DNA of 28,265 nt from Desulfobacterales bacterium (GTDB taxonomy: Bacteria; Desulfobacterota; Desulfobacteria; Desulfobacterales; RPRI01): contig JAGVOC010000079.1 in assembly GCA_020052975.1 (NCBI GenBank), positions 1-28,265 of the forward strand, read 5' to 3'. This document shows positions 8,627 to 15,431 of this stretch, one piece after another. Made by a program: the position numbers and the translations under genes. The stretch's first letter is position 1; every line of letters starts with the position of its first letter. Below the pieces are notes generated by a model. It saw nothing but the letters and a program-made list of their open reading frames with translations. It was not told the DNA's origin and did no database searches.

Positions 8627-9676
8627 ATGAACTTTGAATCAAAAGATTTTACTTTTAAAAATAGTGACGAAACAATTGTGATTGCCGAGGTAGGAGTAAA
8701 TCACAATGGCGACCCAAAAATTGCAAAACAGATGATAGATGCTGCTGTCAGGGCTGGAGTTCACATTACAAAATTTCAGGCCTTCCGTTCTGAAAAAGAG
8801 ATAAGCAAATACGCCATGAAGGCACCCTATCAAAAGGAAACTACTTCCAGCGAAGGCAATCAGCTTGAAATGTGCAAGGCGCTTGAGTTAAGCGGACCCG
8901 TTTTAAAAGAGATGAAAAAATACTGTGCAAAATTAAAAATGCCTTTTCTATGCACTGCGTTCGACTTTGATAGTGTAGATTTATTGGTTGATGAACTGAA
9001 AGTGAGCACTATAAAAGTGCCTTCCGGAGAAGTCACCAATTTCCCTTTTTTAGAGTACATCGGTTCAAAGAAGAAAGGGGTCATCCTTTCAACAGGAGCG
9101 AGTAACTTATCTGAAGTGGGACTGGCGATACAAACTCTTATCAAATCCGGCTGTCCTGAACTAATGTTATTTCACTGTGTTACCAGTTATCCCGCCCCAC
9201 ATGATCAGGTAAATCTCCGCGCCATGATGACTCTTAAAAACGCCTTCGGCTTGCCTGTAGGTTTCTCAGACCATACTGTGGGAATTCAGACAGCGATTGC
9301 CGCAGCAGCTTTAGGCGCCGTTGCAATTGAAAAGCATTTCACGCTCGATAGAAACATGGTGGGTCCTGATCATCGTGCGTCTATTGAACCTCATGAACTT
9401 GCAGTCCTGGTGGAAGGGGTAAGGGTCGCTAATCTGTCCCTTGGCAGTCCTTTGAAGCAACCTGCACCATGTGAACTCCCCAACCTACATTTGATCAGAA
9501 AGAGCCTTGTTGCTTCATCGAATCTCAAAAAAGGGACTTGTCTGACGAGAGAGATGATAGAGATCAAACGACCTCAGGGAGGTATAGAACCGATGGATCT
9601 TAACAAAATCCTGGGGTTGACCTTAAAAATCGACATCGAAGAAGATCAGCCCATAAAATGGGAGGATTTAGTTTGA
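8627..9676 (+). CDS. legI: N,N'-diacetyllegionaminate synthase (NeuB family)
   Basis: A 349-residue NeuB-type synthase condensing the 6-carbon amino sugar with phosphoenolpyruvate to give the 9-carbon nonulosonic acid. The TIM-barrel part shows VIAEVGVNHNGD (18-29), ITKFQAFRSE, PFLCTAFD, IKVPSGEVTNFPFL, ILSTGASNLSEV, LFHCVTSYPAP, GFSDHTVG and IEKHFTLDR. The C-terminal 65 residues form the antifreeze-like SAF domain (RKSLVASSNLKKG, PQGGIEPMDL). Both ends and the length are normal. Sixteen bases separate it from the acyltransferase gene, and its stop overlaps the next start (TTGA). LegI, NeuB and PseI are hard to tell apart by eye; the neighbouring LegB/LegC favour legionaminate. Confidence 0.9.
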   Translation: MNFESKDFTFKNSDETIVIAEVGVNHNGDPKIAKQMIDAAVRAGVHITKFQAFRSEKEISKYAMKAPYQKETTSSEGNQLEMCKALELSGPVLKEMKKYCAKLKMPFLCTAFDFDSVDLLVDELKVSTIKVPSGEVTNFPFLEYIGSKKKGVILSTGASNLSEVGLAIQTLIKSGCPELMLFHCVTSYPAPHDQVNLRAMMTLKNAFGLPVGFSDHTVGIQTAIAAAALGAVAIEKHFTLDRNMVGPDHRASIEPHELAVLVEGVRVANLSLGSPLKQPAPCELPNLHLIRKSLVASSNLKKGTCLTREMIEIKRPQGGIEPMDLNKILGLTLKIDIEEDQPIKWEDLV

Positions 9677-10392
9677 TCAATCAGGCTACAGACCTTTATG
9701 ATGCCCTTGCACCATATTACAGAAATTATTCTGATAATAAATCTGCATATCTGTCCGCTGTTGACAAGTTTGTTATTGGTCATATCCCCCCCGGTGCAGA
9801 AAGCCTTCTTGATGTTGGTGCGGGTGACGGCATCCGGGGCATGTCCATTGCCCAGCAAACAGGTATTAAATATACAGTTCTCTGTGATCCAAGCCCGGAA
9901 ATGATCAGAAGATGCAAAGCATTGCATCCGTCTGAAGTCTGGAATGTTTCTGCCGAGGAACTGCCTGATACAGGCATTAAGTTTGATGTAATCTTATGTC
10001 TCTGGAATGTATTGGGTCATCTGAAAGACCGTGCTTCTCGTATCAAAGCACTTTCAAGGATGAGAGAACTCCTTACTGACAAGGGGATAATATTCTTCGA
10101 TGTCAATAACCGCCACAACGCAGCATCATATGGCTGGGCCAGAGTCATCGGCAGGCTTATCATCGATTTTTTTAACCTGGACGAACAGCGAGGTGACGCG
10201 GTTTTTGACTGGAAAATAGGAGAACAAACTTTTCCTGCAATGGGACATCTATTCACACCCCATGAGATTGAAGGAATAATCAAAGAGAGCGGATTAAAAG
10301 TGAAAGAAAGAATAGCTGTAAACTACAGTGATGGACAAGTCTCGATGTCAATATTGAAGGGGCAATTGTTATACTTAATTTCAAATAAATAA
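9673..10392 (+). CDS. Class I SAM-dependent methyltransferase
   Basis: A protein of about 239 residues with the SAM loop SLLDVGAGDGIRG (near residues 45-56) and acidic motif-II residues in CDPSPEMI. It also has a motif-IV-like DVILCLWNVLGHL and an IIFFDVNNRHN strand. I prefer TTG 9673 over ATG 9658: GGAGG at 9661-9665 is well spaced for TTG 9673, and TTG overlaps the legI stop as TTGA. The 9658 start would add only MGGFS. The neighbouring genes suggest N- or O-methylation of the nonulosonate or of its acyl/amidino group. Methylated legionaminates are known from Campylobacter, but this protein need not be related to those enzymes. Confidence 0.7.
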   Translation: MINQATDLYDALAPYYRNYSDNKSAYLSAVDKFVIGHIPPGAESLLDVGAGDGIRGMSIAQQTGIKYTVLCDPSPEMIRRCKALHPSEVWNVSAEELPDTGIKFDVILCLWNVLGHLKDRASRIKALSRMRELLTDKGIIFFDVNNRHNAASYGWARVIGRLIIDFFNLDEQRGDAVFDWKIGEQTFPAMGHLFTPHEIEGIIKESGLKVKERIAVNYSDGQVSMSILKGQLLYLISNK

Positions 10393-10393
10393 C

Positions 10394-11062
10394 ATGACGT
10401 GGGATTCAGTCTGGGAGAAGATTTTTAGTGACAGGGAGGAGTGGGGAAAGTATCCCCCCGAGGAACTTGTACGCTTTATTGCATCTAATTATTATCGCAT
10501 CAAGGATCGAAAGGGGGTAATGATTCTCGAATTAGGGTGCGGGCCAGGTGGTGGGCCGAGTTGGTATATTGCAAAGGAAGGTTTCTCGTACTTTGGTATT
10601 GACGGATCTCCTACCGCAATCGAAAAAGCAAAAAAAAGGTTTTTCGAGGAGAATCTTCACGGTGAATTTACCTTAGGCTTTTTTGATAAACTGCCATGGA
10701 ATGATGCGACATTTGATGCAGTCATAGACGTCGCCAGTTTACAGTGCAACCCGGAAAAAGAGACAAAACAAATTTTGGAGGAAGTTATCAGAGTTTTGAA
10801 ACCAAACGGAAATCATTTTTCCTTAACCGCAAAAGCAGGGTGCTGGGGCGATGGAACCGGTTCTAAAATTGATGGAACAACTTACGAAGCTGTAACCGAA
10901 GGCCCTTTCGCACATATGGGAATTATGAGGTTTGCAACCAGAGAGAGCCTGATAGAATTATATAAACATTTCAAGAATCTAAACCTTGAGTATTCTATCC
11001 GAACTTTGAACAATTGCAAGAACGAAATCTCTGATTGGATCGTAACGTGTGAAAGGAATTAA
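10394..11062 (+). CDS. Class I SAM-dependent methyltransferase (Methyltransf_11-like)
   Basis: A 222-residue protein, ATG one base after the previous stop. The SAM-binding site is MILELGCGPGGGPSWYIA (43-60), and GIDGSPTAIEKA (68-79) supplies the ribose-binding acid. A VIDVASLQCNP strand and an EEVIRVLKPNG motif typical of small-molecule methyltransferases follow. The N-terminal MTWDSVWEKIFSDREEWGKYP is the usual lid of such enzymes in sugar clusters. It is unrelated in detail to the preceding methyltransferase, so two different methylations are likely. The gene end overlaps the PtmE-like gene by 14 bases. The substrate is unknown. Confidence 0.75.
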   Translation: MTWDSVWEKIFSDREEWGKYPPEELVRFIASNYYRIKDRKGVMILELGCGPGGGPSWYIAKEGFSYFGIDGSPTAIEKAKKRFFEENLHGEFTLGFFDKLPWNDATFDAVIDVASLQCNPEKETKQILEEVIRVLKPNGNHFSLTAKAGCWGDGTGSKIDGTTYEAVTEGPFAHMGIMRFATRESLIELYKHFKNLNLEYSIRTLNNCKNEISDWIVTCERN

Positions 11063-12119
11063 TCTTCCTGTGAAACCCAAAAAGTCTTTAGAGTTAAAAA
11101 ATTTCATGCTCAGTGAAACTTCTACCATCTGGGAAGCTATGGAATTGATAAATAATAATTTTAAAGGCTTTACTATGGTAATAGATAAAAATAACAGGGT
11201 CATCGGAACCATTACTGATGGAGACATTAGAAGGGGTTTGTTAAAAGGGTTAACTTTTCAGTCAGGAGTGACCGAAATAATGATAAAGACCTTCACCTCG
11301 GTACTTCCCGATACTGATAGAGCAAGTGTCCTCGACATCATGATGGCAAGAAGCATCCAGCAGATCCCTGTTATCGACAGCGACAGGAAGTTAAAGGGAA
11401 TACATTTCATCCGGGAACTAATTGGCGCATCCGTCAAACCAAATATTGCTTTCATAATGGCAGGAGGCAAAGGAGTCAGACTAATGCCTCTAACTGAGCA
11501 ATGCCCGAAACCAATGATTCCGGTTGCGGGACGGCCAATACTCGAAAGGGTTATTTTGCATCTTGTGGGATACGGAATCAGAAATATTTATGTATCCATT
11601 AATTATCTCGGTAAGATGATAGAAGACTATTTTGGAGATGGTTCAGCGTGCGGCTGCTCAATCACTTATCTGAAAGAGGGAAAGGCATTAGGGACCGGGG
11701 GTGCCCTATCTTTGCTGCCTGAAACTCCGGAGCATCCCATTATCGTAATGAACGGAGATCTTGTAACACAGATCAATATTGCCAAATTACTTGAATTTCA
11801 TACAGCAGAAAATGTCAAGGCAACGATTGCGGTAAAGCCATACCAGATGGAAATACCGTTCGGTGTTATCAATAGTGATGAAAACAGATTAGTACAGATT
11901 CAGGAGAAACCCAGCCTGACATTTACGATCAACACCGGCATATATATACTTAATCCAGAAGTTTTACCCTTGGTACCTAAAAATGAAGAATTCCTTATTA
12001 CCTCGCTATTCGATCTGCTGATAGAAAAAAGAATGCCGGTTGGTATACATTTGATAGAAGAAGACTGGATAGATATAGGGAGACATGAGGAGTTAAAAAG
12101 AGCGAAAGGAATAATATAA
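11049..12119 (+). CDS. ptmE: CBS-domain sugar-1-phosphate nucleotidyltransferase (PtmE-like)
   Basis: A 356-residue protein. Two CBS repeats span roughly residues 18-130 (VIGTITDGDIRRGLL at 51-65, QQIPVIDSDRKLKGI at 104-118). They are followed by a nucleotidyltransferase domain from 134, with FIMAGGKGVRLMPLT (135-149), KPMIPVAGRPI (154-164) and MNGDLV (234-239, metal-binding Asp). This architecture is that of PtmE, which makes the GDP-glucosamine precursor of legionaminic acid in Campylobacter. It therefore supplies LegB. The start could be GTG 11049 or GTG 11070. Neither has a perfect ribosome-binding site, and both keep the CBS region intact. The CBS pair could sense a nucleotide, but no ligand can be read from the sequence. 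Confidence 0.82.
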   Translation: MKGINLPVKPKKSLELKNFMLSETSTIWEAMELINNNFKGFTMVIDKNNRVIGTITDGDIRRGLLKGLTFQSGVTEIMIKTFTSVLPDTDRASVLDIMMARSIQQIPVIDSDRKLKGIHFIRELIGASVKPNIAFIMAGGKGVRLMPLTEQCPKPMIPVAGRPILERVILHLVGYGIRNIYVSINYLGKMIEDYFGDGSACGCSITYLKEGKALGTGGALSLLPETPEHPIIVMNGDLVTQINIAKLLEFHTAENVKATIAVKPYQMEIPFGVINSDENRLVQIQEKPSLTFTINTGIYILNPEVLPLVPKNEEFLITSLFDLLIEKRMPVGIHLIEEDWIDIGRHEELKRAKGII

Positions 12120-12134
12120 AGAAAGGTCATTATA

Positions 12135-13523
12135 TTGAGAGTTCTTCTTGTAGTTTACGATAACGACTCGTATATTTCATGGTTTCCACAAGGTATAGCC
12201 TATATTGCTGCAGTATTGCGGGGAAAAGGCCATGAAGTAGTTATTTACAATCAAGACGTCTATCATTGGCCTGAGTCTCATTTGGTCGACCTATTGAATA
12301 AAGAAGTCTTTGATGTAATAGGTGTTAGCGTGATAGCTGGATACTACCAATACAAAAAATTATTGAAAATTTCAGAAGCTATCAATAAGTCAAAATATCG
12401 GCCATTCTATGTTTTAGGTGGGCATGGCCCTGCTCCAGAACCAGAATTCTTCATGAAGAAAACGGAGGCCGATGTTATTGTAATTGGTGAGGGGGAAATA
12501 ACCGCATTAGAAATTATACAAGCAATTGAAGGAAATCGGCCGTTCTCATCCGTCAAAGGTATTGCCTATAAGGTTAATGGTAAGTGTATTAAAACCTCCC
12601 CGCGATCCCTTATCGAAAACATAGATGACATTGAATTCCCTGCATGGGATTTATTCCCCATGGATCATTATACTCTTCTTCGTTCTTTCCCAGGAATTTC
12701 TAATAATGAACGAAGTCTTCCTGTTTTGTCCGGTAGAGGATGTATTTTTAAATGTAACTTTTGCTATAGAATGGACGAAGGGTTTAGGCCAAGATCAATT
12801 GAGAATATTCTCGAAGAAATCCGCATATTAGTGAAAGATTATAATCTTTCAGCTATAGAATTCTCAGACGAACTTCTCATGAGTTCAGAAAAGAGAACAA
12901 TTGAAATTTGTGAAGGCATTCTTAAATCGGGGGTAAAATTTAAGTGGGGGTGTAATGGGAGGTTAAATTTTGCAAAACCGAAAGTTTTGGATCTCATGAA
13001 AAAGGCGGGATGCGTTTTCATAAACTATGGCATTGAATCATTAGATCAAAATGCTTTAAAAATTATGAAAAAAGGACTAACCATAAAAATGATCCACGAT
13101 GGAGTTCAAAATACATTAGATTCTTGTATTAGTCCAGGTCTTAATATAATATTCGGCAATATTGGAGAAACTCAAGAATCATTACAGAAAGGTGTTGAAT
13201 TCCTATTGAAATACAGTGATTATTCACAAATGAGGACCATAAGACCTGTTACTCCTTATCCTGGTTGTGAATTATATTATTACGCAATCAAAAAAGGGTT
13301 ATTAATAGATGCTGAAGACTTTTATGAACATAAACATGCTAACTCAGATCTTTTATCTGTCAATTTTACAGATATGGATGATGAAGAGTATCATAAAGCC
13401 CTATTCGAAGCAAATAAAGCATTAATAGAAGCTTATTATGATCATGCATGTAAAAATACAGTAGATAAAGCAAAAAAACTCTATATTGAAAAAGACGTAA
13501 CATTCAGGGGTTTTAGACATTGA
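12135..13523 (+). CDS. B12-binding-domain radical SAM protein
   Basis: A 462-residue protein. Residues 1-140 form a cobalamin-binding-like Rossmann domain (MRVLLVVYDNDSY, VIGVSVIAGYYQY, VLGGHGPAPEPEF, VIVIGEGE). C203-x3-C207-x2-C210 (RGCIFKCNFCYR) is the 4Fe-4S/SAM site, followed by WGCNGRLNF and INYGIESLD strands of the radical SAM barrel. The usual DxHxxG cobalamin-ligand motif is not visible, as in many members of this class. The start is TTG 12135 with GAAAGG 8 bases before it. Such enzymes carry out methylations, rearrangements or C-C bond chemistry on unactivated carbon. In a nonulosonate operon, a modification of the sugar or its side chain is likely, but no product can be named. Confidence 0.8.
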   Translation: MRVLLVVYDNDSYISWFPQGIAYIAAVLRGKGHEVVIYNQDVYHWPESHLVDLLNKEVFDVIGVSVIAGYYQYKKLLKISEAINKSKYRPFYVLGGHGPAPEPEFFMKKTEADVIVIGEGEITALEIIQAIEGNRPFSSVKGIAYKVNGKCIKTSPRSLIENIDDIEFPAWDLFPMDHYTLLRSFPGISNNERSLPVLSGRGCIFKCNFCYRMDEGFRPRSIENILEEIRILVKDYNLSAIEFSDELLMSSEKRTIEICEGILKSGVKFKWGCNGRLNFAKPKVLDLMKKAGCVFINYGIESLDQNALKIMKKGLTIKMIHDGVQNTLDSCISPGLNIIFGNIGETQESLQKGVEFLLKYSDYSQMRTIRPVTPYPGCELYYYAIKKGLLIDAEDFYEHKHANSDLLSVNFTDMDDEEYHKALFEANKALIEAYYDHACKNTVDKAKKLYIEKDVTFRGFRH

Positions 13524-13526
13524 TAT

Positions 13527-14663
13527 ATGATGCCAGTTAACTGTTTAGCCTATCTAATTTCACCGACACATTTAATATCAGCCACGTGTGCAATAAAATC
13601 TTTACATCAAAATGAAGATGTTAATATAGTTCTTATTGTCCACTGGCCCGGTTTATCGGATGAGAGGAATGAAGAATTAGCAAATATTATTATAGATATT
13701 TCAAAAGAATTTCATTTTATTAAAAAAATAATTCCTATATCACAATTAAAATTATCTGACCTACTCATACAGAGCAGATCACCCTCAGCAGGTATTCAGT
13801 CTTTTAAAGATATTATTGTTAACAAAATTGAGTTTAATGAAATATATTACTCACACAATGTTGTTGGTGAAATGTATCAATTTTTATGTACTGCCTTTCC
13901 GTCTGCTCAGAGGATATGTTTTGGTGATGCATTGGGAAATGTCTACGAGAAGGAGGTGCATCTCTCTTTCCTGATTAAAACCCCTGTTGCTCTAACGCCG
14001 AAGGAATTTAAACCTCATAAAGCTGCCTTAATACTTCCAGTCGACCAGTCGGGAAATTTTCTAAAAAATATCCCCCTCACTGTATGTGACAAAAATATTG
14101 TTATTGACATGATTGAGAGATGCATTTCTTCTGCTTCGGATTTGCAGAATTATATACAAAATATCTTGCTTCTATATAGGAATTCAAAAAAATATTTACT
14201 ACTGACCGAGAACATTGCGGAAGGTAATTTTATAGACTTCAATAGGGAAATTGATATGTGGTGTTCAATCATTGAGGACAATTGCATTCCGGGGAGCGTG
14301 ATTTTTCTGAAATCTCATCCAGGTGAAACTCTTCAGCGAAACAACAAGATCGCTGAAAAGCTTTCTGACAGATACGAAGTGGTCGAACTCGATAAGAAGT
14401 TTAAAAGATATCCTATTGAGATATGGAAGAATTTGGTTCTCAATTATGGAATAATATGCATGTCCTATCCTGTACTATCGTTAAAGTATTTATATGATAT
14501 TGACGTCATGAATCCTATGAATGATGCTTTTATTGAACGTTGGTTTCCTGCATGGACCTGGGATTCATTTAAAAATGCTCATACTTTATATATGGAACCG
14601 TTAAAAAATCTTGCTCATTGGGACGGTAAGAGCGTGCTCTATTCAGGAAATTTAAAAAGATAA
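13527..14663 (+). CDS. GT52/polysialyltransferase-like glycosyltransferase (candidate nonulosonate transferase)
   Basis: A 378-residue protein, ATG 3 bases after the radical SAM stop. The N-terminus LAYLISPTHLISATCAIKS resembles the first strand and helix of GT-B sialyltransferases of the GT52/GT38 type. A FGDALGN segment (132-138) takes the place of their acidic D/E-D/E-G motif. KSHPGET (262-268) matches their conserved His-Pro motif, with H264 the likely CMP-binding or catalytic histidine. CMSYPVLSLKYLY (311-323) is placed like their Ser-rich motif. These enzymes use CMP-sialate donors, so transfer of CMP-legionaminate is a natural role. Similarity is modest and read by eye. A protein with another sugar donor, or a capsule protein of the same fold, is possible. 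Confidence 0.5.
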   Translation: MMPVNCLAYLISPTHLISATCAIKSLHQNEDVNIVLIVHWPGLSDERNEELANIIIDISKEFHFIKKIIPISQLKLSDLLIQSRSPSAGIQSFKDIIVNKIEFNEIYYSHNVVGEMYQFLCTAFPSAQRICFGDALGNVYEKEVHLSFLIKTPVALTPKEFKPHKAALILPVDQSGNFLKNIPLTVCDKNIVIDMIERCISSASDLQNYIQNILLLYRNSKKYLLLTENIAEGNFIDFNREIDMWCSIIEDNCIPGSVIFLKSHPGETLQRNNKIAEKLSDRYEVVELDKKFKRYPIEIWKNLVLNYGIICMSYPVLSLKYLYDIDVMNPMNDAFIERWFPAWTWDSFKNAHTLYMEPLKNLAHWDGKSVLYSGNLKR

Positions 14664-14732
14664 AAAAACCTGAAGTCATCTTCTGTCCGTTGCTTATTTA
14701 CTTCAATAATATTCTTTTCAAAGAGCCATCTG

Positions 14733-14761
14733 TTGTGAAATAATAAAGCTACATATATAAA
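14733..14761 (+). promoter_or_regulatory. Candidate sigma70-type promoter
   Basis: TTGTGA (14733-14738) and TATAAA (14756-14761) are separated by exactly 17 bases. They lie in the only long gap (125 bases) between 3500 and 15376. Transcription would start near 14768, leaving a short leader before GAGGG (14780-14784) and ATG 14789. It would drive the acyltransferase and the giant glycosyltransferase gene separately from the nonulosonate operon. Matches to consensus are 4/6 and 5/6. The area is AT-rich, so a chance match is possible. Confidence 0.4.
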
Positions 14762-14788
14762 ATTGATAATTTATTGATTGAGGGTTAT

Positions 14789-15376
14789 ATGTTTCAGAAT
14801 GCGTCCTGGCATGTGTATAAAAATTATATAAAAATTCATCCTTCTGCCATTATTGATCCATGTGCTTCGGTAAAGATTTTTAATCTGCCGGAACCTCCTG
14901 AAATTTGTATAGAGATAGATGAGGGTTCTCACATTTTTTCTAATTTCGGCATTGTAAGGTCCAGTGGAAAAATTATGATCGGCAAAAGATGCCAGCTTGG
15001 GAACTCGTATTTCAACTGTGCCGAATCCATTGAAGTGGGAAACGATGTTTTGATGGCCTGGGGGATTACTCTCATTGATCACGATTCCCATGCTCTGCAG
15101 TGGGAATTCAGAAAAAACGATGTAACCCAAGCTTATCATGATTATCTAGTGGATAGAAACAATTTTATAAAAAATAAAGATTGGTCACATGTTGATATGA
15201 AACCAATAATTATTTCTGACAGGGTATGGATCGGCTTTAATGTAACAATTTTAAAAGGAGTAACAGTCGGTGAGGGCTCTGTGATTGGAGCCTGCAGTGT
15301 TGTCACCCGTGACGTCCCGCCAAATTGTGTTTTTGCCGGCAATCCAGCAAAGTTGATCAAGGAAATTGAGCAATAA
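14789..15376 (+). CDS. Left-handed beta-helix (hexapeptide) acyltransferase
   Basis: A 195-residue protein of the NodL/WcaF/maltose O-acetyltransferase kind. It has irregular hexapeptide turns from about residue 44, the catalytic-histidine loop TLIDHDSHAL (94-103), and a clean C-terminal coil ending in VWIGFNVTILKGVTVGEGSV (146-165). The closing signature is VVTRDVPPNCVFAGNPAKLIKEI. An inserted stretch (about 104-138, charged and aromatic) lies between the histidine loop and the final coils. ATG 14789 is chosen because GAGGG precedes it closely; TTG 14774 would add five residues without a ribosome-binding site. It probably O- or N-acetylates a glycan sugar using acetyl-CoA. It is one of two candidates for the missing LegH step, but its resemblance is to O-acetyltransferases rather than to PglD-type LegH. 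Confidence 0.8.
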   Translation: MFQNASWHVYKNYIKIHPSAIIDPCASVKIFNLPEPPEICIEIDEGSHIFSNFGIVRSSGKIMIGKRCQLGNSYFNCAESIEVGNDVLMAWGITLIDHDSHALQWEFRKNDVTQAYHDYLVDRNNFIKNKDWSHVDMKPIIISDRVWIGFNVTILKGVTVGEGSVIGACSVVTRDVPPNCVFAGNPAKLIKEIEQ

Positions 15377-15395
15377 TATTTTTTGGCATTTTGAG

Positions 15396-15431
15396 CAGAA
15401 AAAATCAGATAAGGGAGAATTCTTTTTTCTG
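15396..15431 (+). promoter_or_regulatory. AT-rich hairpin enclosing the ribosome-binding site of the giant gene
   Basis: CAGAAAAAA (15396-15404) is exactly complementary to TTTTTTCTG (15423-15431). AGGGAG (15412-15417) lies in the 18-base loop. The last G of the stem is the first base of the GTG start codon, and the Shine-Dalgarno to start spacing is long (13 bases). The stem is weak (seven of nine pairs are A-T, counting both ends), so it could modulate translation or be incidental. Confidence 0.3.
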
